Both the position numbers and the translations under genes were made by a program. The notes below the pieces were generated by a model. That model searched no databases. It was not told where the DNA came from and saw only the letters and a program-made list of their open reading frames with translations. 64,000 nucleotides of DNA, from contig JAJEAA010000013.1 of the NCBI GenBank assembly GCA_022824365.1, forward strand, positions 1 to 64,000, in the 5' to 3' direction. Position 1 is the first letter of the stretch. Every line of letters begins with the position of its first letter. This DNA is from Anaerolineae bacterium (lineage in GTDB: Bacteria; Chloroflexota; Anaerolineae; Aggregatilineales; Phototrophicaceae). This document shows, in pieces, positions 26,401 to 34,517 of the stretch.

Positions 26401-27018
26401 CTACCCGTTTTTCTCCGCGGTTAATTTTTGCCAGGCTCGCGTCACCTGGGCGCGCAGGTCTTCGATATCGCCTTCGTTCTCGATCACCACATGCGCCTGG
26501 CGCAGCTTGTCGGCTTGGCTGTTTTGCAGGGCGATCCGCCGCGCCGCCTGCGCCCGGGTCAGGCCGCGCTGGTCCAGCAAGCGCCCCAACTGCCGCGCCT
26601 CGCTGGCGTTGACCACCCAGACGGCATCGACCAGATTTTTCAAACCGCCTTCGAGCAGCTTGATGGCTTCGATAGCCACCACATCGGCTTCGGCTTCGCG
26701 AATCAGGCGGTCGATCTCCTGCCGGATCGCCGGGTGGCTGATCGCTTCGAGGCGCCGCAGTTGCGCGTCATCGGCGAAGACGATCGCGCCCAGCGCGGCC
26801 CGGTCGATTTCGCCATCCGCGCCCAGGATGCCGTGCCCGAAGGCTGCGAGCACCGGCGCATAAGCGGGTCCGCCTGCGCGCATGACGGCATGGGCGACCG
26901 CGTCCGCGTCGATCGTGGCCGCGCCGAGAGCCGCCAGTTGCGCCAGCGCCAGGCTTTTGCCCACGGCGATATTGCCGGTCAAGCCGATGATGGTCTTGTC
27001 GGGGTAAGCCTCACTCAA
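26401..27018 (-). CDS. coaE: Dephospho-CoA kinase
   Basis: This 205-residue P-loop kinase carries out the last step of coenzyme A synthesis. The P-loop GLTGNIAVGKS is at residues 12-22; IDADAVAHAV (37-46) and the lid region with LGRLLDQRGLTRAQAARRI (about 154-172) are typical of CoaE. The start is TTG at 27018, supported by GGAGG 7 bases upstream. It stands alone between repeat-rich stretches. Identification is secure. Confidence 0.93.
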   Translation of the reverse strand: MSEAYPDKTIIGLTGNIAVGKSLALAQLAALGAATIDADAVAHAVMRAGGPAYAPVLAAFGHGILGADGEIDRAALGAIVFADDAQLRRLEAISHPAIRQEIDRLIREAEADVVAIEAIKLLEGGLKNLVDAVWVVNASEARQLGRLLDQRGLTRAQAARRIALQNSQADKLRQAHVVIENEGDIEDLRAQVTRAWQKLTAEKNG

Positions 27019-27610
27019 GTCCGCGCCTCCGGTATTCGTTTTCAGTTGCGGTATCAGACTAATTTAACCACAGAGGGCACAGAAGTAAACGCAAGCAAGT
27101 AATGCAACAATCAGAAGGATAGTGTAGGGGCGAGTCTTGAGTCGCCCAAATGCAAAATGGGGATGTAACGGGCGATCCAAGGATCGCCCCTACAGATTTC
27201 GGCTGGATTGGGGCAGTGAGAATGGGCGAAGTTGTCAGGCGGGGGCGGGCCACGGGGGCATCAGTACGGATTGTGACGTGGGGTAGGGATGGTATTGGCG
27301 GGCGACTCAATGGCTTGCCGGACGATTGGTATCCTTATGCTGGCGCCGTTCAGAGTTTCGGGCGACCCAATAGCTCGCCCCTATAGATTTCGGCTGGATT
27401 GGGGCAGTGAGAATGGGCGAAGTTGTCAGGCGGGGGCGGGCCACGGGGGCATCAGTACGGATTGTGACGTGGGGTAGGGATGGTATTGGCGGGGGACCCA
27501 ATGGCTTGCCGGACGATTGGTATCCTTATGCTGGCGCCGTTCAGAGTTTCGGGCGATCCAAGGATCGCCCCTACATAGTTCCCTGATTTTAGGAGGCGGG
27601 ACTGGGGCGG
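27019..27610. repeat. 592-bp intergenic region with a 191-bp tandem duplication
   Basis: Contains an ACAGAG remnant (about 27064-27085), palindromic units at 27123-27147 and 27170-27193, and two tandem copies of a 191-bp unit (27194-27384 and 27385-27575). Each copy begins AGATTTCGGCTGGATTGGGG and ends in a palindromic unit (27359-27382 and 27551-27574). No gene is seen; small frames inside the repeat are not supported by ribosome-binding sites. Confidence 0.6.
27194..27575. repeat. Tandem duplication, two 191-bp units
   Basis: Copy 1 starts at 27194 and copy 2 at 27385, an exact 191-bp shift. Differences cluster in and near the embedded palindromes: GGCGGGCGACTC in copy 1 against GGCGGGGGACCC in copy 2, and the closing hairpins GACCCAATAGCTC against GATCCAAGGATC. 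This suggests a recent duplication between palindromic units, which may have provided the recombination ends. Confidence 0.85.
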
Positions 27611-28516
27611 CTAGAGGCTGCTCAAGTCCACTTTGAGCGCTCGCAACTGAGCCAGGCAGGCGCGGACGGTCGCTTCCGGCGCTGACTGCAGTGGGGCGCG
27701 AACATCGCCGACATCCAAGCCACGCGCGCGCAGCAAAGCTTTGAAGAGGGGCAAGCCGCCCGCGTTGGCGATCACTTCGCCGGCGGCTTTCAACTGCCGC
27801 TGCCGAGTTCGCGCCGCTGGCAGATCGCCGGCCGCGACGGCGTTGTAAATCCCGACCACAAGCTCCGGCAGGGCGTTGCTGTGTCCGCTGACCGAGGCGT
27901 CCAGCCCCATGGACAAGCCGGCCAGGATGAGCATATCGGGACCAATGCAGGTGTTGAAGCGGCCTTCGCTTAGATGGTTGGCGGCGAACATGGTCTGCAA
28001 ATCGCCGCTGCTGTCTTTCAAGCCGACGCAATGTTCGTAGTCCCGCGCCAGGCGCATGATCAGCGCGGCCGACAGGGTGTTGCCGGTCAAGGCGGGCAGG
28101 TTGTAGAGGTAGATGGGGAAGTCCGGCAGCGCTTCGTAGACTGTGCGATAGTGGACTTCGAGGGCGTCTTCGTCCAGGCGGAAGTACCAGGGCGCGATGA
28201 CCGAGGCGGCGTCCGCGCCGACAGCTTGGGCGTGACGGGTCAGGTCGATGGTTTCGGCGGTGGTGATGGCGCCGGTGTGCACGATGACGGGCCGGCGTCC
28301 GGCGACGGCGTCGATGGTGGCGGCGGCGATGGTTTTGCGCTCGGCGGCCGTGAAGAGGGGACCTTCGCCGGTGCTGCCGAGGGGGTAGATGCCGGCGATG
28401 CCGCGGTCGATGAGGAAGTCGACGAGGGGCGTGATGGCGGCGGGGTTGATGTCGCCGTTAGGTTTGAGGGGGGTGACTATGGGCGTGATGACGCCGCGTA
28501 TGGGTTTGTAGGTCAT
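27611..28516 (-). CDS. DapA/NanA-family class I aldolase (dihydrodipicolinate synthase-like)
   Basis: This 301-residue (beta/alpha)8 lyase forms a Schiff base with a 2-keto acid. Seen: YPLGSTGEGPLFTAAER (residues 45-61, the GSTGEG carboxylate loop), PIYLYNLPALTG with the catalytic Tyr, and VGLKDSSGD with the Schiff-base Lys. The family includes true DapA, N-acetylneuraminate lyase, and 2-keto-3-deoxy sugar-acid aldolases. The surroundings contain sugar transport and oxidation genes but no other lysine genes, so a sugar-acid aldolase is more likely than lysine synthesis. The ribosome-binding site is weak. Confidence 0.88.
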   Translation of the reverse strand: MTYKPIRGVITPIVTPLKPNGDINPAAITPLVDFLIDRGIAGIYPLGSTGEGPLFTAAERKTIAAATIDAVAGRRPVIVHTGAITTAETIDLTRHAQAVGADAASVIAPWYFRLDEDALEVHYRTVYEALPDFPIYLYNLPALTGNTLSAALIMRLARDYEHCVGLKDSSGDLQTMFAANHLSEGRFNTCIGPDMLILAGLSMGLDASVSGHSNALPELVVGIYNAVAAGDLPAARTRQRQLKAAGEVIANAGGLPLFKALLRARGLDVGDVRAPLQSAPEATVRACLAQLRALKVDLSSL

Positions 28517-28601
28517 GGGATGACTCGGTCTAAATTGACTGGGAAGTTGCGACTGTGTATTATAGTGGTGAATTGACTGGAATCATAATCAAGGCTGGGC
28601 G

Positions 28602-28811
28602 ATGGCAACACAAGTCAGAACCGAAGGCGAACGCATCGCGAACCTGGAGGGTCAGATTGCGCATCTGGCGACGAAGGCGGATATCAGCACGCTTGAGGCC
28701 AAGTTGAATACCCTTATGTGGATCTTGGCGATTGCTATTCCGGCTGCCATTGCTATTACAGGGATTATCGTGGGCGTGGTGGTCCAATTGCTGAATAATT
28801 CGCCAGGTTGA
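28602..28811 (+). CDS. Small coiled-coil protein with C-terminal membrane anchor (tandem copy 1)
   Basis: This 69-residue protein begins MATQVRTEGERIANLEGQIA, then HLATKADISTLEAKL (about 21-35), and a C-terminal hydrophobic helix WILAIAIPAAIAITGIIVGV followed by VVQLLNN. It is almost the same as the gene at 33580 and followed 16 bp later by another copy (28828). It has a 5'-charged coiled coil and tail anchor. Close to a divergent promoter region with the aldolase gene. Function unknown. Confidence 0.7.
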   Translation: MATQVRTEGERIANLEGQIAHLATKADISTLEAKLNTLMWILAIAIPAAIAITGIIVGVVVQLLNNSPG

Positions 28812-28827
28812 CGATACCGAATTGACA

Positions 28828-29064
28828 ATGAAAACGGCGACGCGGGTCCGAACCGAAGGCGAACTCCTCGCATATCTTGAGGGACAGGTCCCGCATTTGG
28901 CGACGAAGGCGGACGTTGCTCGAATTGGCGCAAAGTTTGATGCATTACTCGCTGAGGCGGGCGCGTTCAAGTGGATCATCGGTATTGTGATCCCTGCCGC
29001 GATTGCGATTACGGGCATTGTCGTCGGGATTGTGGCGCAGGTGTTGAATAATCTGCCGGGTTGA
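28828..29064 (+). CDS. Small coiled-coil protein with C-terminal membrane anchor (tandem copy 2)
   Basis: This 78-residue paralogue of the preceding gene begins MKTATRVRTEGELLAYLEGQ, then HLATKADVARIGAKFDALL, and a C-terminal helix with WIIGIVIPAAIAITGIVVGI then VAQVLNN. The ATG at 28828 is used rather than the TTG at 28822. Head-to-tail with its twin at a 16-bp gap, so probably one transcript. The C-terminal helix is more conserved between copies than the coiled-coil part, pointing to the anchor as the selected element. Confidence 0.7.
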   Translation: MKTATRVRTEGELLAYLEGQVPHLATKADVARIGAKFDALLAEAGAFKWIIGIVIPAAIAITGIVVGIVAQVLNNLPG

Positions 29065-29109
29065 TGTCGCCCTGATGACGCCGCGTATGGGTTGGTGGGT
29101 CATGGGGGG

Positions 29110-29583
29110 CTAGCTTTGCGCCGACTCGCCGCTTTCTGGTTCGGCAGCGGGTTCTGGCGTCGGTGGTTCGACGCCGCGGCGTGGCGGATAGATGCCCATG
29201 CGGCCTTCAATATTGGCGAGGCGTTCGCGTACGTCGATGAGATGCAGGGTGATGTCGTAGGCGCGCGAGTCATTTTTTCGGTCAAGCTGGTCGAATCGAG
29301 CGTCTTGGGCGGCGAATCTGGCGTCAATGCGGTCAAACCTGGCGTCAATGCGGTCAAACCTTGTGTCATGCGCTTCCAACTTCGCGTCTTGAGCGTCAAA
29401 TTTGGCATCAATGTAGCGGTAGATTTCTTTGTTATTGTCATCTAACACGTCTCGCAATTCCTGACGCATTTCAATCCTCGACTGGATTATCCAGTAGCGC
29501 ACCAAGAGCGGAATGACGACCAGCAAAATGACTTCTAAAGCGCCTGAACTGGAGAACTCTTTAAGCAGACCGAGTATATCCAT
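29110..29583 (-). CDS. Membrane-anchored coiled-coil protein with 7-residue repeats
   Basis: This 157-residue protein has an N-terminal hydrophobic helix (about residues 15-31, ALEVILLVVIPLLVRYW) and a long charged coiled coil (35-125). The coiled coil contains a run of seven-residue units, DTRFDRI-DARFDRI-DARFAAQ-DARFDQL, matching one heptad each. The tail is proline-rich (PPTPEPAAEPE). The repeated codons are visible as near-identical 21-bp DNA units at about 29325-29365. It is convergent with the tail-anchored twins. Likely a structural or adaptor protein at the membrane; no enzyme motif. Confidence 0.68.
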   Translation of the reverse strand: MDILGLLKEFSSSGALEVILLVVIPLLVRYWIIQSRIEMRQELRDVLDDNNKEIYRYIDAKFDAQDAKLEAHDTRFDRIDARFDRIDARFAAQDARFDQLDRKNDSRAYDITLHLIDVRERLANIEGRMGIYPPRRGVEPPTPEPAAEPESGESAQS

Positions 29584-29654
29584 CAGTCATTTTCCCGAAG
29601 CGAACTGCGATTCATGGGCTGATTATACCATCTCGTCGCGACAAATTGCGAATT

Positions 29655-29741
29655 GAGCGCGGCGAAGCGGATCTGGGCGTCGCCATTCCCGCCGCGATTG
29701 CGGGGATTGTGGCGCAGGTGTTGGATAATGTGGCGGGTTGA
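29655..29741 (+). pseudogene. Decayed copy of the tail-anchored coiled-coil family
   Basis: Reading from 29655 gives ERGEADLGVAIPAAIA then GIVAQVLDNVAG and a stop. This is the C-terminal signature of the family (IAIPAAIA...VVQVLNNVAG as at 33580) joined to a shortened KADL-like segment, with most of the coiled coil and start missing and an internal deletion in the membrane helix. Its ending most closely matches the copy at 33580. Confidence 0.65.
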
Positions 29742-29798
29742 GGCAATTGACTCACAAGCAGGGAGTGGTGAATAACGAGGTTATAATCCCGCCCGTCT

Positions 29799-29873
29799 GG
29801 AGAATCTGATGCGGGCGACCCAATGGCTCGCCCCTACATTTATTCTTTACTGAGTCAGGATTATTTGTTGCCA
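29799..29873. repeat. 75-bp direct repeat, copy 1
   Basis: GGAGAATCTGATGCGGGCGA through TTATTTGTTGCCA. Matches 29989-30063 with one mismatch at a 190-bp offset; 115 bp of unrelated sequence lies between. Contains a palindromic CGCCCCTAC unit and TTACTGAGTCAGGATTATTT. Confidence 0.8.
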
Positions 29874-29988
29874 GATCCAGCAAAATCACCGCTCCGCGCA
29901 GGCATAGGCTGACCGAGTGATAAGCATTGTTCCTCTGCCCGCGCGACCGGGGAGCGGCGAATTATGCGGATATATGCTTGGCGGGGTC

Positions 29989-30063
29989 GGAGAATCTGAT
30001 GTGGGCGACCCAATGGCTCGCCCCTACATTTATTCTTTACTGAGTCAGGATTATTTGTTGCCA
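29989..30063. repeat. 75-bp direct repeat, copy 2
   Basis: Second copy of the 29799-29873 repeat, differing by C to T at 30002. It lies about 280 bp upstream of the second sugar ABC operon. Confidence 0.8.
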
Positions 30064-30341
30064 TGTCCTAAATTCCACCACTGCCCGACCGGGCAAATTT
30101 TGTCATTTCCGCCAAGTGAGTTATAGTATGATGCTGTCGTTCTGAGGTTCCTCTAATCTTTGCCTAATCGCAGACGCTTCAGACGTTGGGCAGGCGGCCG
30201 GGTCTTGTTGGTTGAATATGGCGCTCGGTCGCCACAGCGGTTCATGCGCGCCCGCTCACTAGAAGAAAGGTTGCCTATCGACCATGCAAACCCAGCAAAG
30301 CCCGGAAACGGGCGTCCATCCAAGAGAACGGAGAGATTACA

Positions 30342-31641
30342 ATGTCAAGCAAATCCATGTCGGTTAGATTGATTGTATTGTTGTGCAGCATTTTTTTGCT
30401 GATTGGGGGGGGCGTCGGCGTAGGAGCCGATAACTCTGCAATTCTTCTACCCCGTTGGCGTTGCGGGCCCGCTGGCGCAAGCCATTGACAGCTATGTGGC
30501 CGAATTCAACGCGACTCACGATCATATTCAGGTTGAGCCTATCTTCACCGGCGGTTACGCCGAAAACATGGCGCGGGCGACCGCCGCGATCTTGTCGGGT
30601 CAACCGCCTGACGTCGCGATCCTGCTCGGGATCGATATCTATACGCTGATCCAAACGGAAGGCATCATCCCGCTTGATGACTATATCGCTTCCGAAGAAG
30701 GCCTGGATATCGACGACTTCTTCGATGCCTTCATGGCGAACAATATCGCCGATGAGCAAGTTTGGAGCATCCCTTGGCAGCGCTCCACGCCTATCCTCTA
30801 TTACAACAAAGACGCCTTCGCCGAAGTCGGTCTGGATCCGGACACTCCGCCGGCGACCTGGGAAGAACTGGTTGAATTCGGCAAGCAGCTTGTCGCCAGC
30901 GATGGGGACAATGTGACGCGTTGGGGCGTCGAAGTGCCGTCGTCGTTCTGGATATTCGCCAACTTCGCGATACAGGCCGGGCAGCATATCGGTTCTTTGG
31001 GGGATGAGCCCTGCGCTGTATATTTGGATACGCCGGAAGCGATTGAGGCGCTGGCATTCCTGCGCAGGTTGCAGGAAGAGGGCATCATGCCTGATGGCGC
31101 GGTCGCCTGGGGCACGGCGCCCGCCGACTTCATCGCCGGCGCGTCGGCGATGATTTACCACTCGACCGGCAGCTTGAGCACGCTGCTGGCCAATTCGCCT
31201 TTCGAAGTTGGGACCGGCTTCATGCCCGGCGGCTCAGCCGGATATGGCGCCAATGTCGGCGGCGGCAACTTCTACATCATGGCGGACATCGGCCAGGAGC
31301 GGCAAGACGCCGCCTGGGAGTTCATCCGCTGGATGGTGCGTCCGGAGCAGATCGGCCAGTGGGGCATCGACAGCGGTTATGTCGCGCCGCGCGCCGCCGC
31401 TTGGGAAGTCGATCCCTTGAAGAGCTATGCCGAAGAAGTACCGCAAGCCTCCACCGCGCGCGAGCAGCTTCCCTATGCCGTGAAAGAATTCCCGGCGACA
31501 TTTGGCGGCCAGGAAATTCAGGTCATCACGACCCAGGCGATTGAAGCGGTCAACACCGGCGAACTGACGCCGGAAGAGGCGCTGGCCATCGCGCAGGAAC
31601 GCGCCAATGATGTACTGACGCAGAACGGCTGCGAACTGTAA
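30342..31641 (+). CDS. Sugar ABC transporter substrate-binding protein, frameshifted at the signal-peptide junction
   Basis: A Sec signal peptide (MSSKSMSVRLIVLLCSIFLL then IGGGVGVGA-DN) starts at 30342 with GAGAG upstream. The mature binding-protein frame (ITLQFFYPVGVAGPLAQAID onward) is one frame away. Frame 1 stays open past the signal, while the mature frame has a TAG at 30421, so the shift must lie between 30424 and 30433. Restoring two bases (GCC-GAT-ATA-ACT) would give a normal ADITLQFFYP start. The mature part is an intact CUT1-type binding protein to 31641, with GSTGSL-like lobes and a C-terminal AIAQERANDVL. The gene is followed by its two permeases. Real frameshift or sequencing error is unresolved. 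Confidence 0.8.
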
Positions 31642-31659
31642 GGGCAGTCGCTGAAGCCT

Positions 31660-32604
31660 ATGCAAAGTCAGTTGAACGCGCAACACACGCAAGGCGAGGG
31701 ACGCGGGCGCTTCGCTCGCTCCCTCTGGTTGCCCTCCGGGCTGAACTCAGCGAGCGCAGTCGCGTATCTATTCTTGGCGCCGTCGCTGGTCTTTCTGGCT
31801 GTCTTTACCATCTGGCCCATCATCTCCGTCGTCATCAGCAGCTTCCACGCGCGGAGAGGGCGCAACCAGATATTCGTCGGTCTCGACAATTTCGAGCGCA
31901 TCGCCAGCGATCCTTTCAGCCAGCAAGTGATACTCAATACGGTCGGCTACGTCGCCCTGGGGCTGGTCGTGTCCGTATTTGGCGGCCTGCTTCTCGCTGT
32001 TCTCATGAATCAGGGCCTGCGCAATATCGGTTTCTTTCGTTTTCCCTTTTTGGCGACAATCGCGCTACCGATGGTCAGCGTGGCTTCCATCTGGCTGTTC
32101 TTGTACAGCCCGCGCGTAGGACTATTCAACGAGTTGCTGGGCGGCTTGGGGTTGCCGCGCTCAAATTGGCTGAGCGACCCCGATCTGGCGCTGGCCAGCT
32201 TGTTCGCCGTTTACTTGTGGAAGCAGCTCGGCTACTTCGCGCTGTTTTATCTGGCGGCGCTGCAAGCATTGGCTGACGATGTGCTGGAAGCGGCGACGCT
32301 GGACGGCGTCACCTTCTGGCAGAAGCTGCGTCATATTATCTGGCCGCTGGTTTCGCCGACGACTTACTTCGTATCGACTATCGGCGTGTTGAATTCGCTG
32401 CAACAGATTGATCATGTATTTGTCTTGACGCAGGGGGGACCCAACAACGCCAGCAGCATGGCCCTGTTTTACGTTTACGAACAAGGCTTTAAGTGGTTCA
32501 AGACGGGCATTGCTTCGGCCATGACCGTTATTCTGCTGGCGGTGCTGCTGACGATGGCGATGCTGCAATTTGTCTACCTGGAGCGGCGCGTGCACTATGA
32601 CTAG
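31660..32604 (+). CDS. Carbohydrate ABC transporter permease (MalF type), second system
   Basis: This 314-residue permease has six predicted transmembrane helices (first at about 33-55, VAYLFLAPSLVFLAVFTIWP) and the EAA loop LEAATLDGVTFWQKLRHIIW (about 209-228). LTQGGPNNASSM is a typical CUT1 MalF-like segment after helix 5. It starts 18 bp after the binding-protein stop and so belongs to the same operon. A basic N-terminal tail (residues 1-28) is cytoplasmic. Confidence 0.93.
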   Translation: MQSQLNAQHTQGEGRGRFARSLWLPSGLNSASAVAYLFLAPSLVFLAVFTIWPIISVVISSFHARRGRNQIFVGLDNFERIASDPFSQQVILNTVGYVALGLVVSVFGGLLLAVLMNQGLRNIGFFRFPFLATIALPMVSVASIWLFLYSPRVGLFNELLGGLGLPRSNWLSDPDLALASLFAVYLWKQLGYFALFYLAALQALADDVLEAATLDGVTFWQKLRHIIWPLVSPTTYFVSTIGVLNSLQQIDHVFVLTQGGPNNASSMALFYVYEQGFKWFKTGIASAMTVILLAVLLTMAMLQFVYLERRVHYD

Positions 32605-32628
32605 GCGAGTATCGGGATTGACCATCAA

Positions 32629-33462
32629 ATGACCGCGAATCGCTCCAAATGGCGTGAGACCCTGCCCATCCTGTCGCTGGCGCTCTTCGGCGTCGTCTGG
32701 ATGGCGCCGTTGATATGGACGCTGCTGGCGGCTTTCGTGCCCACGACCGAGTTGCTTAACGGCTCGCCGCTGGTTTGGTTGCAGAGCCTGCACCTGGGCG
32801 CTTTTGCCGAGGCTTGGGAGGTGGCGCCGTTTCCGCGTTTTTATCTGAATACGATCATTTGGGTATTTGGCTTGCTGGGGCTGCAGTTGGTCACGGTCTC
32901 ATTGGCGGGCTTTGCCCTGGCGCGCCTGGACTTCCGCGGCAAAGACCAGATCTTTTTCCTCTTCCTCACGCAGTTGATGGTGCCGGCGACCGTGCTCATC
33001 TTGCCCAATTATCAGACTTTGGTCGCGTTGGGGTGGCTGGATTCTTACCAGGGCATGATGGCGCCTTACATCGCCTCCGCCTTCGGCACCTTCTTGATGC
33101 GCCAGGCTTTCAAGCAAGTGCCCAAGGAACTGGAAGAAGCGGCGCGCAGCGATGGCGCCAATTGGCTACAGGTGCTCTGGCATGTTTTTTTGCCGGTCAC
33201 GCGCGCGCCTCTGATCGCTTTCAGCATCGTGTCGATCACGTATCACTGGAATGAGTTTTTGTGGCCCTTGCTGATCACGAGCAGCGTGGAGACGCGGCCG
33301 CTGACGGTTGGGCTGGCGCTGCTGGTGCAGTCGTCGGAGATCGGGGCGCAGTGGGATTTGCTATCGGCGGGCACGCTGATTGTGGCGGCGCCGGTGTTGC
33401 TGCTGCTGGCGCTGGTGCAGAAGCAGTTTACGAATAGTTTCCTGAGTTCGGGGATTAAGTAA
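32629..33462 (+). CDS. Carbohydrate ABC transporter permease (MalG type), second system
   Basis: This 277-residue permease has six predicted transmembrane helices and the EAA loop EEAARSDGANWLQVLWHVFL (about 168-187), followed by VTYHWNEFLWP, a MalG hallmark. It completes the binding protein-MalF-MalG operon from 30342. As in the first system, no ATPase gene follows, so an ATP-binding subunit must come from elsewhere. Substrate is unknown. Confidence 0.93.
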   Translation: MTANRSKWRETLPILSLALFGVVWMAPLIWTLLAAFVPTTELLNGSPLVWLQSLHLGAFAEAWEVAPFPRFYLNTIIWVFGLLGLQLVTVSLAGFALARLDFRGKDQIFFLFLTQLMVPATVLILPNYQTLVALGWLDSYQGMMAPYIASAFGTFLMRQAFKQVPKELEEAARSDGANWLQVLWHVFLPVTRAPLIAFSIVSITYHWNEFLWPLLITSSVETRPLTVGLALLVQSSEIGAQWDLLSAGTLIVAAPVLLLLALVQKQFTNSFLSSGIK

Positions 33463-33579
33463 GGGCCAGGACGCGCGGCTGGCGAGGTTTCATTTCACGC
33501 CAATTGATGACCGCAACCAGCGAGTGTATAATAGGTGTTGAGTATTCCTAGCGAAGACAAAACAGGACTGGCGACCCTA

Positions 33580-33822
33580 ATGGCGACTCAAGGCAAAACC
33601 GAAGGCGAACGAATCGCTAACCTCGAAGGGCAAATTGCGCACTTGGCGACCAAGGCGGATCTCGCTGCGCTTGAGGCCAGGCTCGACTCCAAGATAGAAG
33701 CTCTCCGCGCAGAGATGAGTACCGTGAAGTGGATCATCAGCATCGCCATTCCCGCCGCCATCGCCATCACCGGCATCGTGGTCGGGATTGTGGTGCAGGT
33801 GTTGAATAATGTGGCGGGTTGA
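33580..33822 (+). CDS. Small coiled-coil protein with C-terminal membrane anchor
   Basis: This 80-residue protein begins MATQGKTEGERIANLEGQIA, then HLATKADLAALEARLDSKIE and a C-terminal helix WIISIAIPAAIAITGIVVGI then VVQVLNNVAG. It is the copy closest to 28602, but with a longer coiled coil (one or two extra heptads). ATG at 33580 fits the family start; the frame is open from 33535. It follows the second ABC operon on the same strand. Confidence 0.7.
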   Translation: MATQGKTEGERIANLEGQIAHLATKADLAALEARLDSKIEALRAEMSTVKWIISIAIPAAIAITGIVVGIVVQVLNNVAG

Positions 33823-33921
33823 CGGACGGCGCATTTACTAACCGATATAGGTCAAGTCAAGTTGCCATCAGTTAGAGGTTTGAGGGTACTTTTGATCGGA
33901 GCGAAAAGGAGAAATCGTGCG

Positions 33922-34431
33922 TTAATCCCCCAGAATTGGGAAGACAAACCTTGACATGTCATCATCATTGTCAACCCACGCTTTCATACCATTTAGAAAC
34001 GCGTTTGCGAATTTTTCAATAACGATGAAGGTTGTCCCTGGGTTCAATACAAGATCCCCATCCTCCCAAGCGCTAGAGACGAGAACATGTTTGCCTTCAG
34101 GAGAATCTCCATAGTGAAATAGCAACGGCGTAGCTGCTTGTCCTGTCCTAGCGCTGTTTGGATTATGTATACTCAGTGCATGAAACAAGACACTGCGTGA
34201 ACGGTAGAAATCCTCACCACTAAGTCTGACAGGCGTATTTGGCAGATACTCATCTATCCAGGCCGCCATTTTGTCCTTACCGGCCATAAATTCCATAGCC
34301 ATATAGATGACTGCCAGTACCCCTAGAGGTGCCGCGTTTTCCAAACACTTCCTGACTTGGTCTTCAATCAGGTTCGCAAATTCCTCTTTGCTCACCCTAC
34401 GCGGGTTGATTTGATTGGAACGGATTTCCAT
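33922..34431 (-). CDS. Hypothetical protein, low-GC accessory gene
   Basis: This 169-residue protein is not recognised. It starts MEIRSNQINPRRVSKEEFAN, has a moderately hydrophobic central segment (AAPLGVLAVIYMAMEFMAG), and ends with an acidic DDDMSRFVFPILGD. It is globular and has no signal peptide or clear motif. The DNA is clearly less GC-rich than the flanking operons, and it shares the island with the SH3b protein gene just beyond. A start at 34431 has GGAG 11 bases upstream. Confidence 0.6.
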   Translation of the reverse strand: MEIRSNQINPRRVSKEEFANLIEDQVRKCLENAAPLGVLAVIYMAMEFMAGKDKMAAWIDEYLPNTPVRLSGEDFYRSRSVLFHALSIHNPNSARTGQAATPLLFHYGDSPEGKHVLVSSAWEDGDLVLNPGTTFIVIEKFANAFLNGMKAWVDNDDDMSRFVFPILGD

Positions 34432-34517
34432 TTTTCGCTTGACTCCTTATCAAGACTAAAACAGAACCACAACAAATAGATCTTTTGAGAGTGTATTGCT
34501 TACAAGGCATCTTTTTC

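Larger units (their letters stand above)
29584..30341. repeat. 758-bp intergenic region with decayed gene copy and spaced repeat
   Basis: Holds a degenerate copy of the tail-anchored family (29655-29741), a 75-bp direct repeat (29799-29873 and 29989-30063) with palindromic units at 29813-29837 and 30003-30027, and the leader of the second sugar ABC operon (30064-30341). The leader includes a CCCGGAAACGGG stem at about 30301-30312. No intact gene is seen. Confidence 0.55.

Noticed and set aside
30405..30412. Programmed frameshifting on the G8 run to join signal peptide and mature protein
   Set aside because: A shift there enters either TAG at 30421 or TAA at about 30431; neither alternate frame can reach the mature protein.
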